Positions 9,920 to 18,808 of a stretch of DNA of 64,000 bases are shown here, one piece after another; within the stretch, counting starts at the first letter, position 1, and every line of letters starts with the position of its first letter. The DNA lies in the NCBI GenBank assembly GCA_942490885.1, contig CALNYT010000002.1:1550001-1614000 (forward strand). The letters run 5' to 3'. The notes beneath the pieces were generated by a model. It was not told the origin of the DNA. It saw only the letters and a list, made by a program, of their open reading frames with translations, and searched no databases. Both the position numbers and the translations under genes were made by a program. Origin of the DNA: Oceanirhabdus sp942490885 (GTDB taxonomy: Bacteria > Bacillota > Clostridia > Clostridiales > Clostridiaceae).

Positions 9920-10597
9920 TTGATTAACATATTGATAGTGGAAGATGACAAACTCATAAATAAAGGCATCACCCATGCATTAATTAAAGAAAATTATAAT
10001 GTTTTTAATTCTTTCGATTATGATGACGGATACACATCCTTTCTGAATAATAAGATTGATTTAATACTACTTGATATAAATTTAAAAGAAAAAAGCGGAT
10101 TAAACCTTTGCAAGGAAATTCGTAAAAAATCTGATGTTCCAATAATTTTCATAACGGTTAATGATACAGAGAGGGATATAATTCAAGGTTTTCAAACAGG
10201 CTGTGATGATTATATTTCAAAACCTTTTTCTATAGCTGTTTTAAAACAGAGAATTCTTGCCGTATTAAAAAGAACAAACATACAAGATAAAAATGTATTT
10301 AAGTATAAGGATATTACAGTTGACTATAGTAGTATGATTTTAAAAAAAGGTGAAGAAATAATAAAACTAACGAAAACAGAATACAAGCTTGTAGAATTGC
10401 TTACTAGAAATAAAGGACAAGTCCTTTCAAGGAATACTATATTAGATAAATTATGGGACATAGATGGTAATTTTGTTGATGAAAATGTTTTAAGTGTAAA
10501 TATGCGAAGATTGAGAAGAAAAATAGAAGATGATTCTAAAAATCCAAAGTATATTATTACAGTGTTTGGTATTGGGTATACATGGAGTGAGACATAA
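9920..10597 (+). CDS. OmpR-family response regulator
   Basis: Two-component DNA-binding regulator of 225 residues. The receiver domain has the acidic pair near 9-10 (VEDD), the phosphoacceptor aspartate at 52 in LLDINL, and the switch lysine in SKPFS. The winged-helix domain (about 130-225) contains LTKTEYKLVELL and VNMRRLRRKIE, typical of OmpR/PhoB members. TTG is the chosen start, behind GGATGGTGATTAT. It abuts the kinase gene (TAA then ATG without a gap). It probably controls the ABC transporter upstream, as in BceR systems; no operator was identified. Confidence 0.92.
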   Translation: MINILIVEDDKLINKGITHALIKENYNVFNSFDYDDGYTSFLNNKIDLILLDINLKEKSGLNLCKEIRKKSDVPIIFITVNDTERDIIQGFQTGCDDYISKPFSIAVLKQRILAVLKRTNIQDKNVFKYKDITVDYSSMILKKGEEIIKLTKTEYKLVELLTRNKGQVLSRNTILDKLWDIDGNFVDENVLSVNMRRLRRKIEDDSKNPKYIITVFGIGYTWSET

Positions 10598-11614
10598 ATG
10601 AAGGTTAATTATAAAATAGCTACTTATTTCCTTTCAATAGTAGTTAGTTGTATTCTGCTCAATTATTATATATGGTATTTTTACAAAGACATAAACTTGA
10701 TTATTGTAATTATAATTTTTTGTGCCTTAATAATGAGTTTATCCTCAATATTTATATGGATTTTAAAGAAACATATGCAACATATTATTGATCAGCTTTA
10801 CCAGTGTATTTCATCTATTATAGATATGAGAGAAAACGAAGTATTTTCTGTTTTAAATGATGATATGCTATCAAAGCTACAATCACAGCTGATTAAGTTA
10901 ACGAATATATTAAAATCACAAAATAGAAGAATTAAAAAAGAGCGGGATGACATAAAATCTTTAATTTCAGATGTTGTACATCAATTGAAAACACCTTTAT
11001 CAAATCTAAAATTATATTATGAACTCTTACAGGATACTTCTATTTCAAAAGAGGAATACGAAGAATTTAGTGGCAATATGCAAAATCAAATAGAAAAGCT
11101 TAGTTTTTTATTAGAGAGTATGATTAAAATGTCAAGACTTGAAGGGGGAATTATTAAACTAATTTCAACTAGAACTAATATAAATGATATTTGTCTAACT
11201 GCAATTAAGCAGATATATAATAAGGCAAAGAACAAAAATATGGATATTATATTTAACCCAACTAGTGATATAACTTTAAATATTGATAAAAATTGGACTG
11301 TTGAAGCTATTTTTAATATCCTTGATAATGCTGTGAAATATACAAATACAGGTGGGAAAATTGTCATTAGTATTGTGAAATATGAAATGTTTGCCAAAAT
11401 AGATATTACCGATAACGGCATAGGTATAAGAGAAAAAGATATAAATAATATTTTTAAAAGATTTTATAGAGTGGATGACAGTGTATATGAAGATGGGGTG
11501 GGCTTGGGCTTATACCTTGTAAGAGATATAATAGGAAAACAAAATGGCTATATTAAAGTAGAATCAAAGATTTTACAAGGGTCTACTTTTTCAGTATTTC
11601 TACCTTTGAATTAG
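10598..11614 (+). CDS. Intramembrane-sensing histidine kinase
   Basis: Sensor kinase of 338 residues. Two transmembrane helices (about 8-28 and 35-57) are joined by a very short external loop, so it lacks a classical sensing domain. This matches intramembrane-sensing (BceS-like) kinases that take their signal from the partner ABC permease. The phosphoacceptor is H128 in VVHQLKTPL; ATP-binding boxes are NILDNAVKY (N), DNGIGI (G1) and GVGLGLYL (G2). The ribosome site is GGAGTGAG at the end of the regulator gene. The neighbouring ABC transporter supports a transporter-dependent sensing role, although the kinase itself could respond to membrane stress alone. Confidence 0.9.
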   Translation: MKVNYKIATYFLSIVVSCILLNYYIWYFYKDINLIIVIIIFCALIMSLSSIFIWILKKHMQHIIDQLYQCISSIIDMRENEVFSVLNDDMLSKLQSQLIKLTNILKSQNRRIKKERDDIKSLISDVVHQLKTPLSNLKLYYELLQDTSISKEEYEEFSGNMQNQIEKLSFLLESMIKMSRLEGGIIKLISTRTNINDICLTAIKQIYNKAKNKNMDIIFNPTSDITLNIDKNWTVEAIFNILDNAVKYTNTGGKIVISIVKYEMFAKIDITDNGIGIREKDINNIFKRFYRVDDSVYEDGVGLGLYLVRDIIGKQNGYIKVESKILQGSTFSVFLPLN

Positions 11615-11666
11615 AGAATTAATATTTTATTTCATTAAATTTACTCAAGTACAAATGGATACGATT

Positions 11667-11707
11667 AGCAACGGGCTTTTATAGAGCTTGTTGCTTCTTT
11701 TTATTTT
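11667..11707 (+). terminator. Rho-independent terminator
   Basis: The stem AGCAACGGGCT pairs with AGCTTGTTGCT (two G-U pairs) around a 7-nt loop and is followed by TCTTTTTATTTT. It ends the two-component operon. Confidence 0.85.
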
Positions 11708-11793
11708 GATATCTAAATTACAGACAGTAAGTGTAGTATAATAAAAGAAATCAATGGATTAAGAAAATATATTATCATAGAAGAAGAAAGAAA

Positions 11794-11823
11794 TTGAAAT
11801 ACTTTTCGATAATAAGATATAAT
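11794..11823 (+). promoter_or_regulatory. Sigma-A type promoter of the FtsA-like gene
   Basis: TTGAAA at 11794-11799, an 18-nt spacer and TATAAT at 11818-11823, 38 nt before the ATG. Confidence 0.6.
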
Positions 11824-11861
11824 CTATGTATACGAGAACTGATAAGAAAGTAGGGAGATAA

Positions 11862-13898
11862 ATGAGTATTGGTAATGTGAACCCTAAGGATGTTATATTC
11901 TCTTTAGATATTGGAACGAGAACTGTAATTGGTACAGTGGGGGTTATGAGAGATAAGAAATTTTCTGTTATTTGCGAGGAAATAATAGAACATGAAGATA
12001 GAGCAATGGTAGATGGACAGATTCATGATATAGAACTTGTTAAAGATGGAGTTCAAAAGGTTAAAGAAAAATTAGAAAGTACACTTGGATTTAAACTTAC
12101 AAAAGTAGCAGTGGCAGCAGCAGGGAGACTTTTAAAGACAATTGAAGTTAAAAGTGAGTTAGCGATTGAGGGAGATAAAGAGATTACAAAAGAGATTATT
12201 AAAAGTTTAGAGATGACAGCTGTTAAGAAAGCAGAAGAAGGAATAATTGAAAGCTCAGGAGGAAGATTATACTGTGTGGGGTATAGTGTGAAAAACTTCT
12301 ACCTAAACGGGTATTTAATAAGTAATCTTCAAGGGCACAAAGGGGAGAAGATTAGTTGTGAGGTCATAGCTACATTTTTACCTAGATCTGTAGTTGAGTC
12401 TTTATATACCGTTGTAAACAAGTTAGATCTTGAGGTTATGAATATGACACTTGAACCTATTGCAGCCATGGAAGCAGCAGTTCCTAAAAACTTAAGATTA
12501 CTTAATATTGGACTTGTTGATGTAGGAGCCGGAACTTCAGACATTGCTATTTGCTCTAGGGAGAGCGTAGTTGCTTATGGAATGGTTCCTATGGCGGGAG
12601 ATGAGGTTACTGAACTGATTGCTCAGAGTTATTTAACTGATTTTAATACTGCTGAGAAAATAAAGTGTGGACTTTTATATGAAGAGAGTGTTACTTATAC
12701 AGATGTTATTGGGTTTGAGAACTCTGTTACTCGAGATGATGTTACAAAATTGATAAGCCCTCTTGTTGAGAAAATAAGTGAAGGAATATGTTCGAAAATT
12801 ATTGAGTTAAATGGTGGGAAAGGTCCTAATGCAATATTCCTTGTGGGTGGAGGTGCGCATACTCCTGGATTAAAAGACGAAATTACTTCTAAGTTAAACT
12901 TAATTCCACAGAGAATTGCTGTTAAAGGTAGAGAAGCTGTTGTTGAATGTGAAGGAGCAGATGAGTCATTAGGAAGTACAGGTGTTACTGTTCTTGGTAT
13001 AGCGCTTATGGCTGTTAAAAACTCAGGTCATGATTTCATAAATATTACTTTGAATGGTGATGTTATATCATTATTTAATTGTTATAATCACGCAGTTATG
13101 GATGTGTTACTTCAGGCGGGAATTAATCCTATGGACCTTATAGGTAAAAAAGGAAAGAGTGTTAAGTTCACATTTAATGAAAGACAGAGAGTTGCTTTTG
13201 GAGGAATGCCAAAAGAAGCAGTGATTTCTGTAAATAACTCTAAGGGTAGTCTAGATACTATTATCAAAGATGGTGATGAGATTAAATTAGATTTTTCGGT
13301 TGATGGAGAGGATGCAAATCCAAAAGTTAGTGATTATATTAAGATGGTTAATACAACATCCTTCTATCTTAATGATGAGTTTAAAAATTATGAACCAGTA
13401 ATAACCTTAAATGGACAGATAGGAACATTAGATTCATTAATTCAGGATGGAGATATTATTCAGGTAAATGATGAATGTAGTATAAAGAACTTAAGAAGAG
13501 TATTTAATCTTCAGGAAGATATTGAAATACAAGCTGAAGGAAAAACTCTCAATGAGGATTATATTGTACAAGAAGGGGAAAGAATTAATACTATAGATAT
13601 AAATAATGAAGTTGTATGTGAAAATATAGAAGAACATGAAGAAATTCAAGAAAACATACATGAAGAGAGTACTGTTAATATTGGAAAACAAGAAGATAAT
13701 ATCATTACTGTAATTGCTAATGAAGAAAAATATAGGATGAGTGGAAGAGAAAAGTATATTTTTGTGGATGTGTTCAACTATATTAAATTTGATCTTACAA
13801 CATCAAAAGGAAAACTCAAGATGACATTGAACGGAAAAAATGCAGGCTATTATGATCAATTAAATGATGGAGATGAGATAAAAATATTTTGGGAATAG
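11862..13898 (+). CDS. FtsA-like actin-fold protein with beta-grasp tail
   Basis: Actin/Hsp70-fold ATP-binding protein of 678 residues. The N-terminal part (1-380) has phosphate-1 FSLDIGTRT, phosphate-2 GLVDVGAGTSDIAI and the adenosine motif IFLVGGGAHTPG, as in FtsA/PilM. FtsA proper is about 400-450 aa and ends in an amphipathic membrane helix. Here the remaining 290 residues hold repeated 'NG...L..DGDEI' units (for example SLDTIIKDGDEIKL, TLDSLIQDGDIIQV, QLNDGDEIKIFW) that look like small beta-grasp (ThiS/ubiquitin-like) domains, with an acidic linker near 590-610. GTAGGGAG precedes the ATG. It is monocistronic between a terminator and a repeat. The precise role is unknown; it is probably not the cell's main FtsA. 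Confidence 0.8.
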   Translation: MSIGNVNPKDVIFSLDIGTRTVIGTVGVMRDKKFSVICEEIIEHEDRAMVDGQIHDIELVKDGVQKVKEKLESTLGFKLTKVAVAAAGRLLKTIEVKSELAIEGDKEITKEIIKSLEMTAVKKAEEGIIESSGGRLYCVGYSVKNFYLNGYLISNLQGHKGEKISCEVIATFLPRSVVESLYTVVNKLDLEVMNMTLEPIAAMEAAVPKNLRLLNIGLVDVGAGTSDIAICSRESVVAYGMVPMAGDEVTELIAQSYLTDFNTAEKIKCGLLYEESVTYTDVIGFENSVTRDDVTKLISPLVEKISEGICSKIIELNGGKGPNAIFLVGGGAHTPGLKDEITSKLNLIPQRIAVKGREAVVECEGADESLGSTGVTVLGIALMAVKNSGHDFINITLNGDVISLFNCYNHAVMDVLLQAGINPMDLIGKKGKSVKFTFNERQRVAFGGMPKEAVISVNNSKGSLDTIIKDGDEIKLDFSVDGEDANPKVSDYIKMVNTTSFYLNDEFKNYEPVITLNGQIGTLDSLIQDGDIIQVNDECSIKNLRRVFNLQEDIEIQAEGKTLNEDYIVQEGERINTIDINNEVVCENIEEHEEIQENIHEESTVNIGKQEDNIITVIANEEKYRMSGREKYIFVDVFNYIKFDLTTSKGKLKMTLNGKNAGYYDQLNDGDEIKIFWE

Positions 13899-13910
13899 AG
13901 ATAAAACATA

Positions 13911-14158
13911 ATTGAGAGTTGAGAGTGGAGAGTTGAGAACGAATGATATTTCTCTCCGAGAAATTTTATAATATTGTTCCTTGGACAATAAGGGTTTACT
14001 CGTTTCATTTAGAATGAAACATTGTATTATAAATACAATATTTTATCCTAAGATAAAATGAGTAAAAACGTATTGTCCTAAAGAACAATAAAATGTAGTT
14101 TCTGCCATGGGGTAGAAACATCCATCGTTCTCAACTCTCAACTCACCACTCTCAACTT
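13911..14158. repeat. Family A repeat, full length
   Basis: About 248 bp bounded by near-matching inverted ends: TTGAGAGTTGAGAACGA on the left, complement of TCGTTCTCAACTCTCAA on the right. Between them is a chain of hairpins: TTTCTC/GAGAAA, TTGTTCC/GGACAAT, GTTTCAT/ATGAAAC, ATTTTATC/GATAAAAT, ATTGTCC/AGAACAAT and GTTTCTGCC/GGTAGAAAC. No ORF is present. Other copies: 34748, 37417, 42295 and 61335; end fragments: 3927, 20620 and 45186. Confidence 0.85.
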
Positions 14159-14222
14159 ATTATAAAGGTTTTTAAATTTTGTTGTGCACTCTAAGAGTGC
14201 TTTATTAAGGGTGGGTGAATTT

Positions 14223-15401
14223 ATGATTAAAGTAGATTTTAAAAAAGAAGCTGAAAATATAAGAAAGCTTATTATTAAAATTCGTAGAGAATTGCATGAA
14301 ATTCCGGAGATAGGCTTTGAATTGAATAAAACTCAAAAAAAGGTTATTTCTTATTTAGAAGAATGGGGAATACCTTATGAAACAATGGCTGACACGGGAA
14401 TATGTGCATGGATAAACAAAGATCTTGAGAAGGAAAAATGCATTGCTTTAAGGTGTGATATGGATGCGCTTCCTATTGAAGAGGATAGTGGAGTAGAGTT
14501 TAAATCAAAACACAAGGGGTGTATGCACGCATGTGGACACGATGGTCATACTGCAGTGCTACTAGGAGCAACTAAAATATTAAATGAACATAAGGATGAG
14601 CTTGGTGGATGCGTTAAATTAATATTTGAACCGGCAGAGGAAACCGTTGGTGGTTCAAGAGTAATGATACAAGAAGGTGTTCTTAATAATGTTCAGGCTG
14701 TAGTTGGACTTCATGTGGACGAGGAATGTGAAGTAGGAAAGATAAGAGTTAATTATGGTGCAGCAATGGCAGCCTCTAATCCTTTTAAGATTACTGTTAA
14801 AGGAAAGGGTGGTCATGGGGCAAGACCACATGGAACGGTTGATCCGATTGTTATTACTTCTAATATAATAATCACTCTTCAGGATATTGTGAGCAGAGAA
14901 ACATCTCCTACAGAACCTTGTGTTATTTCCATTGGAAAGATATCTGGGGGAACGACTGCTAATGTAATACCTGGTACTGTTGAGTTTGAAGGTATAATTA
15001 GAACCCTTTCAAATGAACACAGAGAATATGTTAAGAATAGAGTTAAAGAAGTTGCAGAAGGAATAGCAAAGACAATGAGAGGGGAAGCAGAGGTTGAAAT
15101 CTTTGAGAGTTACCCTTGTTTAATAAATAATGATGATATGGTACAATTGCTTATTGGCTGTGCAAATGATATAATTGGTCAGGATAATGTTTTAATTAAA
15201 CAACATCCTAATATGGGTGTGGAGAGTTTTGCGTATTTTGCAAATGAAAAACCAAGTGTGTTTTATTTCCTTGGAAGTAGAAATGAAGAAAAAGGAATAA
15301 TACATCCAGCTCATAACTGTAAATTTGATATAGATGAGAGTTGCTTAGAGTTAGGCGTTGCAATTCAATGCAGAGCTGCATATGAATTTTTGAAAGAATA
15401 G
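14223..15401 (+). CDS. M20 family amidohydrolase (N-acyl-amino acid hydrolase type)
   Basis: Predicted cytoplasmic metal-dependent hydrolase of 392 residues that removes acyl groups from amino acids or similar amides (hippurate / IAA-amino acid hydrolase group). Motifs: CDMDALPI with the metal aspartate, HACGHDGHTA with Cys-His ligands, EPAEETVGGS with the catalytic and metal glutamates, GLHVD, and the final NCKFDIDESCL. The dimerisation insert GKGGHGARPHG is present. The start is ATG 14223 behind AAGGGTGGGTG; an in-frame GTG at 14184 lies in a small GCACTC hairpin and is not favoured. The rluA-type gene follows after 13 nt, suggesting an operon with it and the flippase. The substrate cannot be read from sequence. 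Confidence 0.92.
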   Translation: MIKVDFKKEAENIRKLIIKIRRELHEIPEIGFELNKTQKKVISYLEEWGIPYETMADTGICAWINKDLEKEKCIALRCDMDALPIEEDSGVEFKSKHKGCMHACGHDGHTAVLLGATKILNEHKDELGGCVKLIFEPAEETVGGSRVMIQEGVLNNVQAVVGLHVDEECEVGKIRVNYGAAMAASNPFKITVKGKGGHGARPHGTVDPIVITSNIIITLQDIVSRETSPTEPCVISIGKISGGTTANVIPGTVEFEGIIRTLSNEHREYVKNRVKEVAEGIAKTMRGEAEVEIFESYPCLINNDDMVQLLIGCANDIIGQDNVLIKQHPNMGVESFAYFANEKPSVFYFLGSRNEEKGIIHPAHNCKFDIDESCLELGVAIQCRAAYEFLKE

Positions 15402-15414
15402 ACGGAGGAAGAAT

Positions 15415-16386
15415 ATGAAGATTGAAATAGGTAAGAATGAAGCAGGGCAAAGACTAGATAAGTTTTCTAGAAAATTATTTAAAGATGTTCCAATGAGTAA
15501 GATATATAAAGCACTTAGAAAAGGTGACATCAGAATTAATGATAGTAAAGCAAAAGAGAATTATGTTTTATGTGAAGGTGATGAGTTTACTGCTAAATAC
15601 ATAAATTCTGAGACAGCAAAAAAGGTTGGAACAAGTGAATATATAAGAGTAGATAAGGATAAATTAAAGAAAATTTATGAGGATAACAATATTCTTATTG
15701 TTGAAAAATGGCCAGGTGTTTTAACTCATGCAAGTGACGATTCCGGTATTCCAACACTTACAGATCACGTATTATCTTATCTTGATGAGAAAGGTGATTA
15801 TAGACCAGAAGAAGAGACTACATTTAAACCAGCTCCATGCAATAGATTAGATAGAAACACTTCTGGTGGAGTAATATTTGGAAAGACATTCACAGCAATG
15901 CAAGAAATAAATGAACTTATTAGGGATAAACAGATTGAAAAATACTATCTTGCACTTATAAATGGAAGAATAAAAGAGGGGTTATACGAAGGTTATATAA
16001 AGAAGAATGAAGATAAGAATATCTCAAAGGTTTATAAGAAAGAAGTTGAAAATAGCAAGAAGATTTCAATGGAAGTTAAAATGCTTGAGAGTGTTGGGGT
16101 AAATTCTCTTATAGAAATAAACCTTATTACTGGAAGAAGTCATCAAATAAGAGCTCATTTAAAGGAACTTGGGCATTCAATAGTTGGTGATAGAAAGTAC
16201 GGTATAAAAGAAGTGAATGAGTACTTTGATAATAAATTTGCATTAAAGTTCCAATATCTTTATGCATATAAGTATAAATTCAATGTAGAGGAAGGAAAAG
16301 AGCTTTCTTACTTAAATAATAAGACAATTACAGCATCTTTACCTCCAATTTTTAAAACTATTAAAAAGGATGTAATGCGTTTCTAA
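15415..16386 (+). CDS. RluA-family pseudouridine synthase
   Basis: Converts uridine to pseudouridine in RNA. The 323 residues begin with an S4-like RNA-binding domain (about 1-65; AGQRLDKFSRKLF) and continue with the catalytic domain: NRLDRNTSG holds the catalytic aspartate D146, and LITGRSHQIRAHL is the second conserved block. GACGGAGGAAGAAT precedes the ATG. It lies between the M20 hydrolase and the flippase with gaps of 13 and 9 nt, so the three are likely co-transcribed. The target (23S rRNA as for RluC/RluD, or tRNA) cannot be assigned. Confidence 0.92.
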   Translation: MKIEIGKNEAGQRLDKFSRKLFKDVPMSKIYKALRKGDIRINDSKAKENYVLCEGDEFTAKYINSETAKKVGTSEYIRVDKDKLKKIYEDNNILIVEKWPGVLTHASDDSGIPTLTDHVLSYLDEKGDYRPEEETTFKPAPCNRLDRNTSGGVIFGKTFTAMQEINELIRDKQIEKYYLALINGRIKEGLYEGYIKKNEDKNISKVYKKEVENSKKISMEVKMLESVGVNSLIEINLITGRSHQIRAHLKELGHSIVGDRKYGIKEVNEYFDNKFALKFQYLYAYKYKFNVEEGKELSYLNNKTITASLPPIFKTIKKDVMRF

Positions 16387-16395
16387 GGAGTTAAT

Positions 16396-17985
16396 ATGGA
16401 TAATAGGGGTAGCATAAAAAAACAAAGTATTGTTGGGGGATTTGCGATTCTTTCAATTGCTGGTATACTTTCAAAGTTATTGTCTGTAGTTTATCAGCCT
16501 GGATTGAATTTAATACTAAAGGAAGAGGGAATAGGATTATATTCCCCAACTTATGCAGTATTTTTATATTTCTATTTAATTTGTAATAGTGGATTGCCAA
16601 ATTCAATTTCTAAACTAGTATCAGGGGAGATGGAGTTAGGAAATAGAGAAAGAGCACATAGGATATTTATTCTTTCAAGGAAAATATTGGTTTTCTTTGG
16701 GGGGGGATTATCTATAATAATGTTTGTATTTGCTGATGTATTTGCAATGTTGATGAAATTTCCAGATATTGCTCTTGCTATTAGAGTATTGTCCCCAGCT
16801 GTATTTATTACAGCAGTGTTGAGTTCATATAAGGGATATTTTCAAGGGCAGAAATTTATGACTCCAACTGGAATTTCTCAAATATTTGAACAAGTTGCTA
16901 ATGTAATTATTAGTTTAAGTGTTGCAGCACTACTTATGAATAAGGGAGAAATGTATGGTGTAGCTGGTGCAACAACAGGAACTGTCATTGGTGCGATAGT
17001 TGCAGTGCTAATTATGAGAGTGTATTACAATAAAAATAAGTTGAATGAGTTGAGAACTGATAATACTGAAGATAAAATGCTAATTAAGAAAATAATATCA
17101 CAAGCTGCTCCTATAACATTTTGCATGGCTTTACAAGGTTTAGGCCCAGTGATAGATCCAGCATTTCTTAAGATGAGGTTAGAGAGTATTGGCATTGCTG
17201 AAAGTGTAATTAAAAGTAGTGTTGGTATGATACATAAATATACTACTTTAATTAATGTTCCAGTAGCGCTTGCGCTTGCATTAGCTATAGCAGTGCTACC
17301 ATCTGTGACTGCACTTGTAGCGAAAGGGAATACTGAGCAAACTAAGGAAAGAATAGATTTTTCAATTAAACTGTGTCTTATAGTTACAATACCATGTGCA
17401 GTTGGACTTAGTGTCCTAGCAGAGCCTATATGTACTTTGTTGAATTATGAAACTGAGGTTATTTGGTTGTTGATTTACGGAGCGGGTATTTTGCTTTTAA
17501 TGAGTATTATTCAAATTCAAACAGCTATTATGCAAGGAATAAACAAACTATATACTATAACTATGATTTCAGTAGCTGCACTAATTGTGAAACTAGTTGT
17601 TAATTATTTTACAATAGTAAAGTTTAAATACATAGGTGTTTTAATTGGAAATGCGGCTGGATTCCTTGTGATTGTAATAATCAGTACTATTACAATTAAT
17701 AAGACAATAAAGGGAAAAATGAATATTTTCGGCAGCGCTATTAAACCTTTTATTGCAGCAGGAGTAATGGGATTCGTTGTATTTGGATCTAATTATTTTA
17801 TTGAAATGTCATTTTCTATAATACTGGGAGAATACATATCAAATGCACTAGCGGTTGTTATTTCAATTATTATAGGAGCAATAACTTATGGTGGCGTTTT
17901 TTTGATTATTGGTGGGTTGTCAAAAGAAGAATTAGATGCAATGCCAAATAAGATAAAAAGGATTATTCCAAAGAGATTTAGATAA
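16396..17985 (+). CDS. MurJ/SpoVB-like polysaccharide flippase
   Basis: Integral membrane protein of 529 residues with about 14 hydrophobic helices, member of the MVF/MATE superfamily of lipid-linked oligosaccharide flippases. The start GGFAILSIAGILSKLLSVVYQP and the KYTTLINVPVALALALAIAVLP region are typical of the YtgP (MurJ)/SpoVB group. It probably moves lipid II or a related precursor across the membrane during wall or cortex synthesis. GGAGTTAAT precedes the ATG. It is the last gene of a presumed operon, followed by a terminator. A second family member is encoded at 20722-22221; this one looks closer to YtgP, the other to SpoVB, but the distinction is tentative. Confidence 0.85.
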   Translation: MDNRGSIKKQSIVGGFAILSIAGILSKLLSVVYQPGLNLILKEEGIGLYSPTYAVFLYFYLICNSGLPNSISKLVSGEMELGNRERAHRIFILSRKILVFFGGGLSIIMFVFADVFAMLMKFPDIALAIRVLSPAVFITAVLSSYKGYFQGQKFMTPTGISQIFEQVANVIISLSVAALLMNKGEMYGVAGATTGTVIGAIVAVLIMRVYYNKNKLNELRTDNTEDKMLIKKIISQAAPITFCMALQGLGPVIDPAFLKMRLESIGIAESVIKSSVGMIHKYTTLINVPVALALALAIAVLPSVTALVAKGNTEQTKERIDFSIKLCLIVTIPCAVGLSVLAEPICTLLNYETEVIWLLIYGAGILLLMSIIQIQTAIMQGINKLYTITMISVAALIVKLVVNYFTIVKFKYIGVLIGNAAGFLVIVIISTITINKTIKGKMNIFGSAIKPFIAAGVMGFVVFGSNYFIEMSFSIILGEYISNALAVVISIIIGAITYGGVFLIIGGLSKEELDAMPNKIKRIIPKRFR

Positions 17986-17987
17986 AT

Positions 17988-18028
17988 AAAAGCAAGCTAT
18001 CTTGTAATGATGGCTTGTTTTTATTTTA
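17988..18028 (+). terminator. Rho-independent terminator
   Basis: The stem GCAAGCTATC/GATGGCTTGT, with a G-U pair, is followed by TTTTATTTTAT, just after the flippase stop. Confidence 0.85.
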
Positions 18029-18053
18029 TCCCGAGTTTATGTATTTTAAAACA

Positions 18054-18095
18054 TTATATAGCTCTCTTTTTTAAGATAATGTTGAAAAATATGAG
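18054..18095. repeat. Family D repeat, single end
   Basis: TATAGCTCTCTTTTTTAAGATAATGTTGAAAAA matches the left ends of D elements at 18597 and 58318. No partner end lies close by on the right. Confidence 0.65.
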
Positions 18096-18296
18096 AAGTT
18101 TGTCCTAAGGCACTAATTTAGGGTACGTACTCCATTTTCAAATAATAAGAAAAGATAATGTTATATAAATAATGGTATCGCTATCAAATGCAAAAAAGTA
18201 AAATATTAATAATTAAGTTAATATTTGACTTTTATTTTTTAAAAATGCTAGAATTGATATGTATTAAATAAAGCATTTAAATAAAAGTTGTTCTAG

Positions 18297-18479
18297 ATTA
18301 ATGTAGGAATTCTTGAAAATGATTCTATGATAAATAATAATAATAATAACTTAAGAGATACCTTAATATCTCTAGGATATGCAGTTGATTTTGAAATATT
18401 TAAAAGTGGACATGATTATTTAAGTTGGGGACAGACATTAGCAACAGGTCTTATTTCACTTATTGGAATATCAAAATAA
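18297..18479 (+). pseudogene. Remnant of an esterase C-terminus (enterochelin-esterase-like)
   Basis: About 60 codons open after a stop at 18294 and ending TAA at 18477-18479. The reading LRDTLISLGY, then FEIFKSGHDYLSW and a final LIGI, is the C-terminal pattern of iroE/enterochelin-esterase-type alpha/beta hydrolases, where the GHD histidine is catalytic. The rest of the hydrolase is absent, no ribosome site precedes the only ATG (18327), and an AAT run expands the middle. A decayed gene in a repeat-rich gap. Confidence 0.6.
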
Positions 18480-18509
18480 GTCTAAGAAAAAAAGTTAGTG
18501 TAATAAATT

Positions 18510-18535
18510 ACAAACAATAAGGGTTTACTCGTATT
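18510..18535. repeat. Fragment of family A interior
   Basis: AACAATAAGGGTTTACTCGT matches the interior of the family A copy at 13911-14158. No ends are present. Confidence 0.5.
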
Positions 18536-18596
18536 GGCTGTTCTTTGCTTTCAATGTTTTTCTTGTGAAGGGTTATAAAGAGCAACTAATGTCTTT

Positions 18597-18733
18597 ATAT
18601 AGCTCTCTTTTTTAGAGAACCGTTGAAAATATAAATAAACAATAAAATACAATGAATTATATCAAACATTTCAAAAAAATAGAGTTGTTTCAATAAAATA
18701 ACTTCAATAGTATCTTAAAAAAGAGAGTTATTA
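18597..18733. repeat. Family D inverted-repeat element
   Basis: The left end TATAGCTCTCTTTTTTAGAGAAC faces the right end TATCTTAAAAAAGAGAGTTAT about 100 nt later. The outer 20 or so bases are mutually complementary. There is no ORF between them, consistent with a small non-autonomous inverted-repeat element. Confidence 0.7.
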
Positions 18734-18808
18734 AGTGATGAAATAATTTTAAGTATATCGGTTAGTAAACAATAAGAGTGATGTTAAACTACTTAGGGGT
18801 GGGGAAGA

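Noticed and set aside
13911..14158. CRISPR array as explanation for the repeated hairpins of family A
   Set aside because: The units differ from one another in sequence and are not evenly spaced, and no cas genes are present. The whole block, not a short unit, is what repeats.
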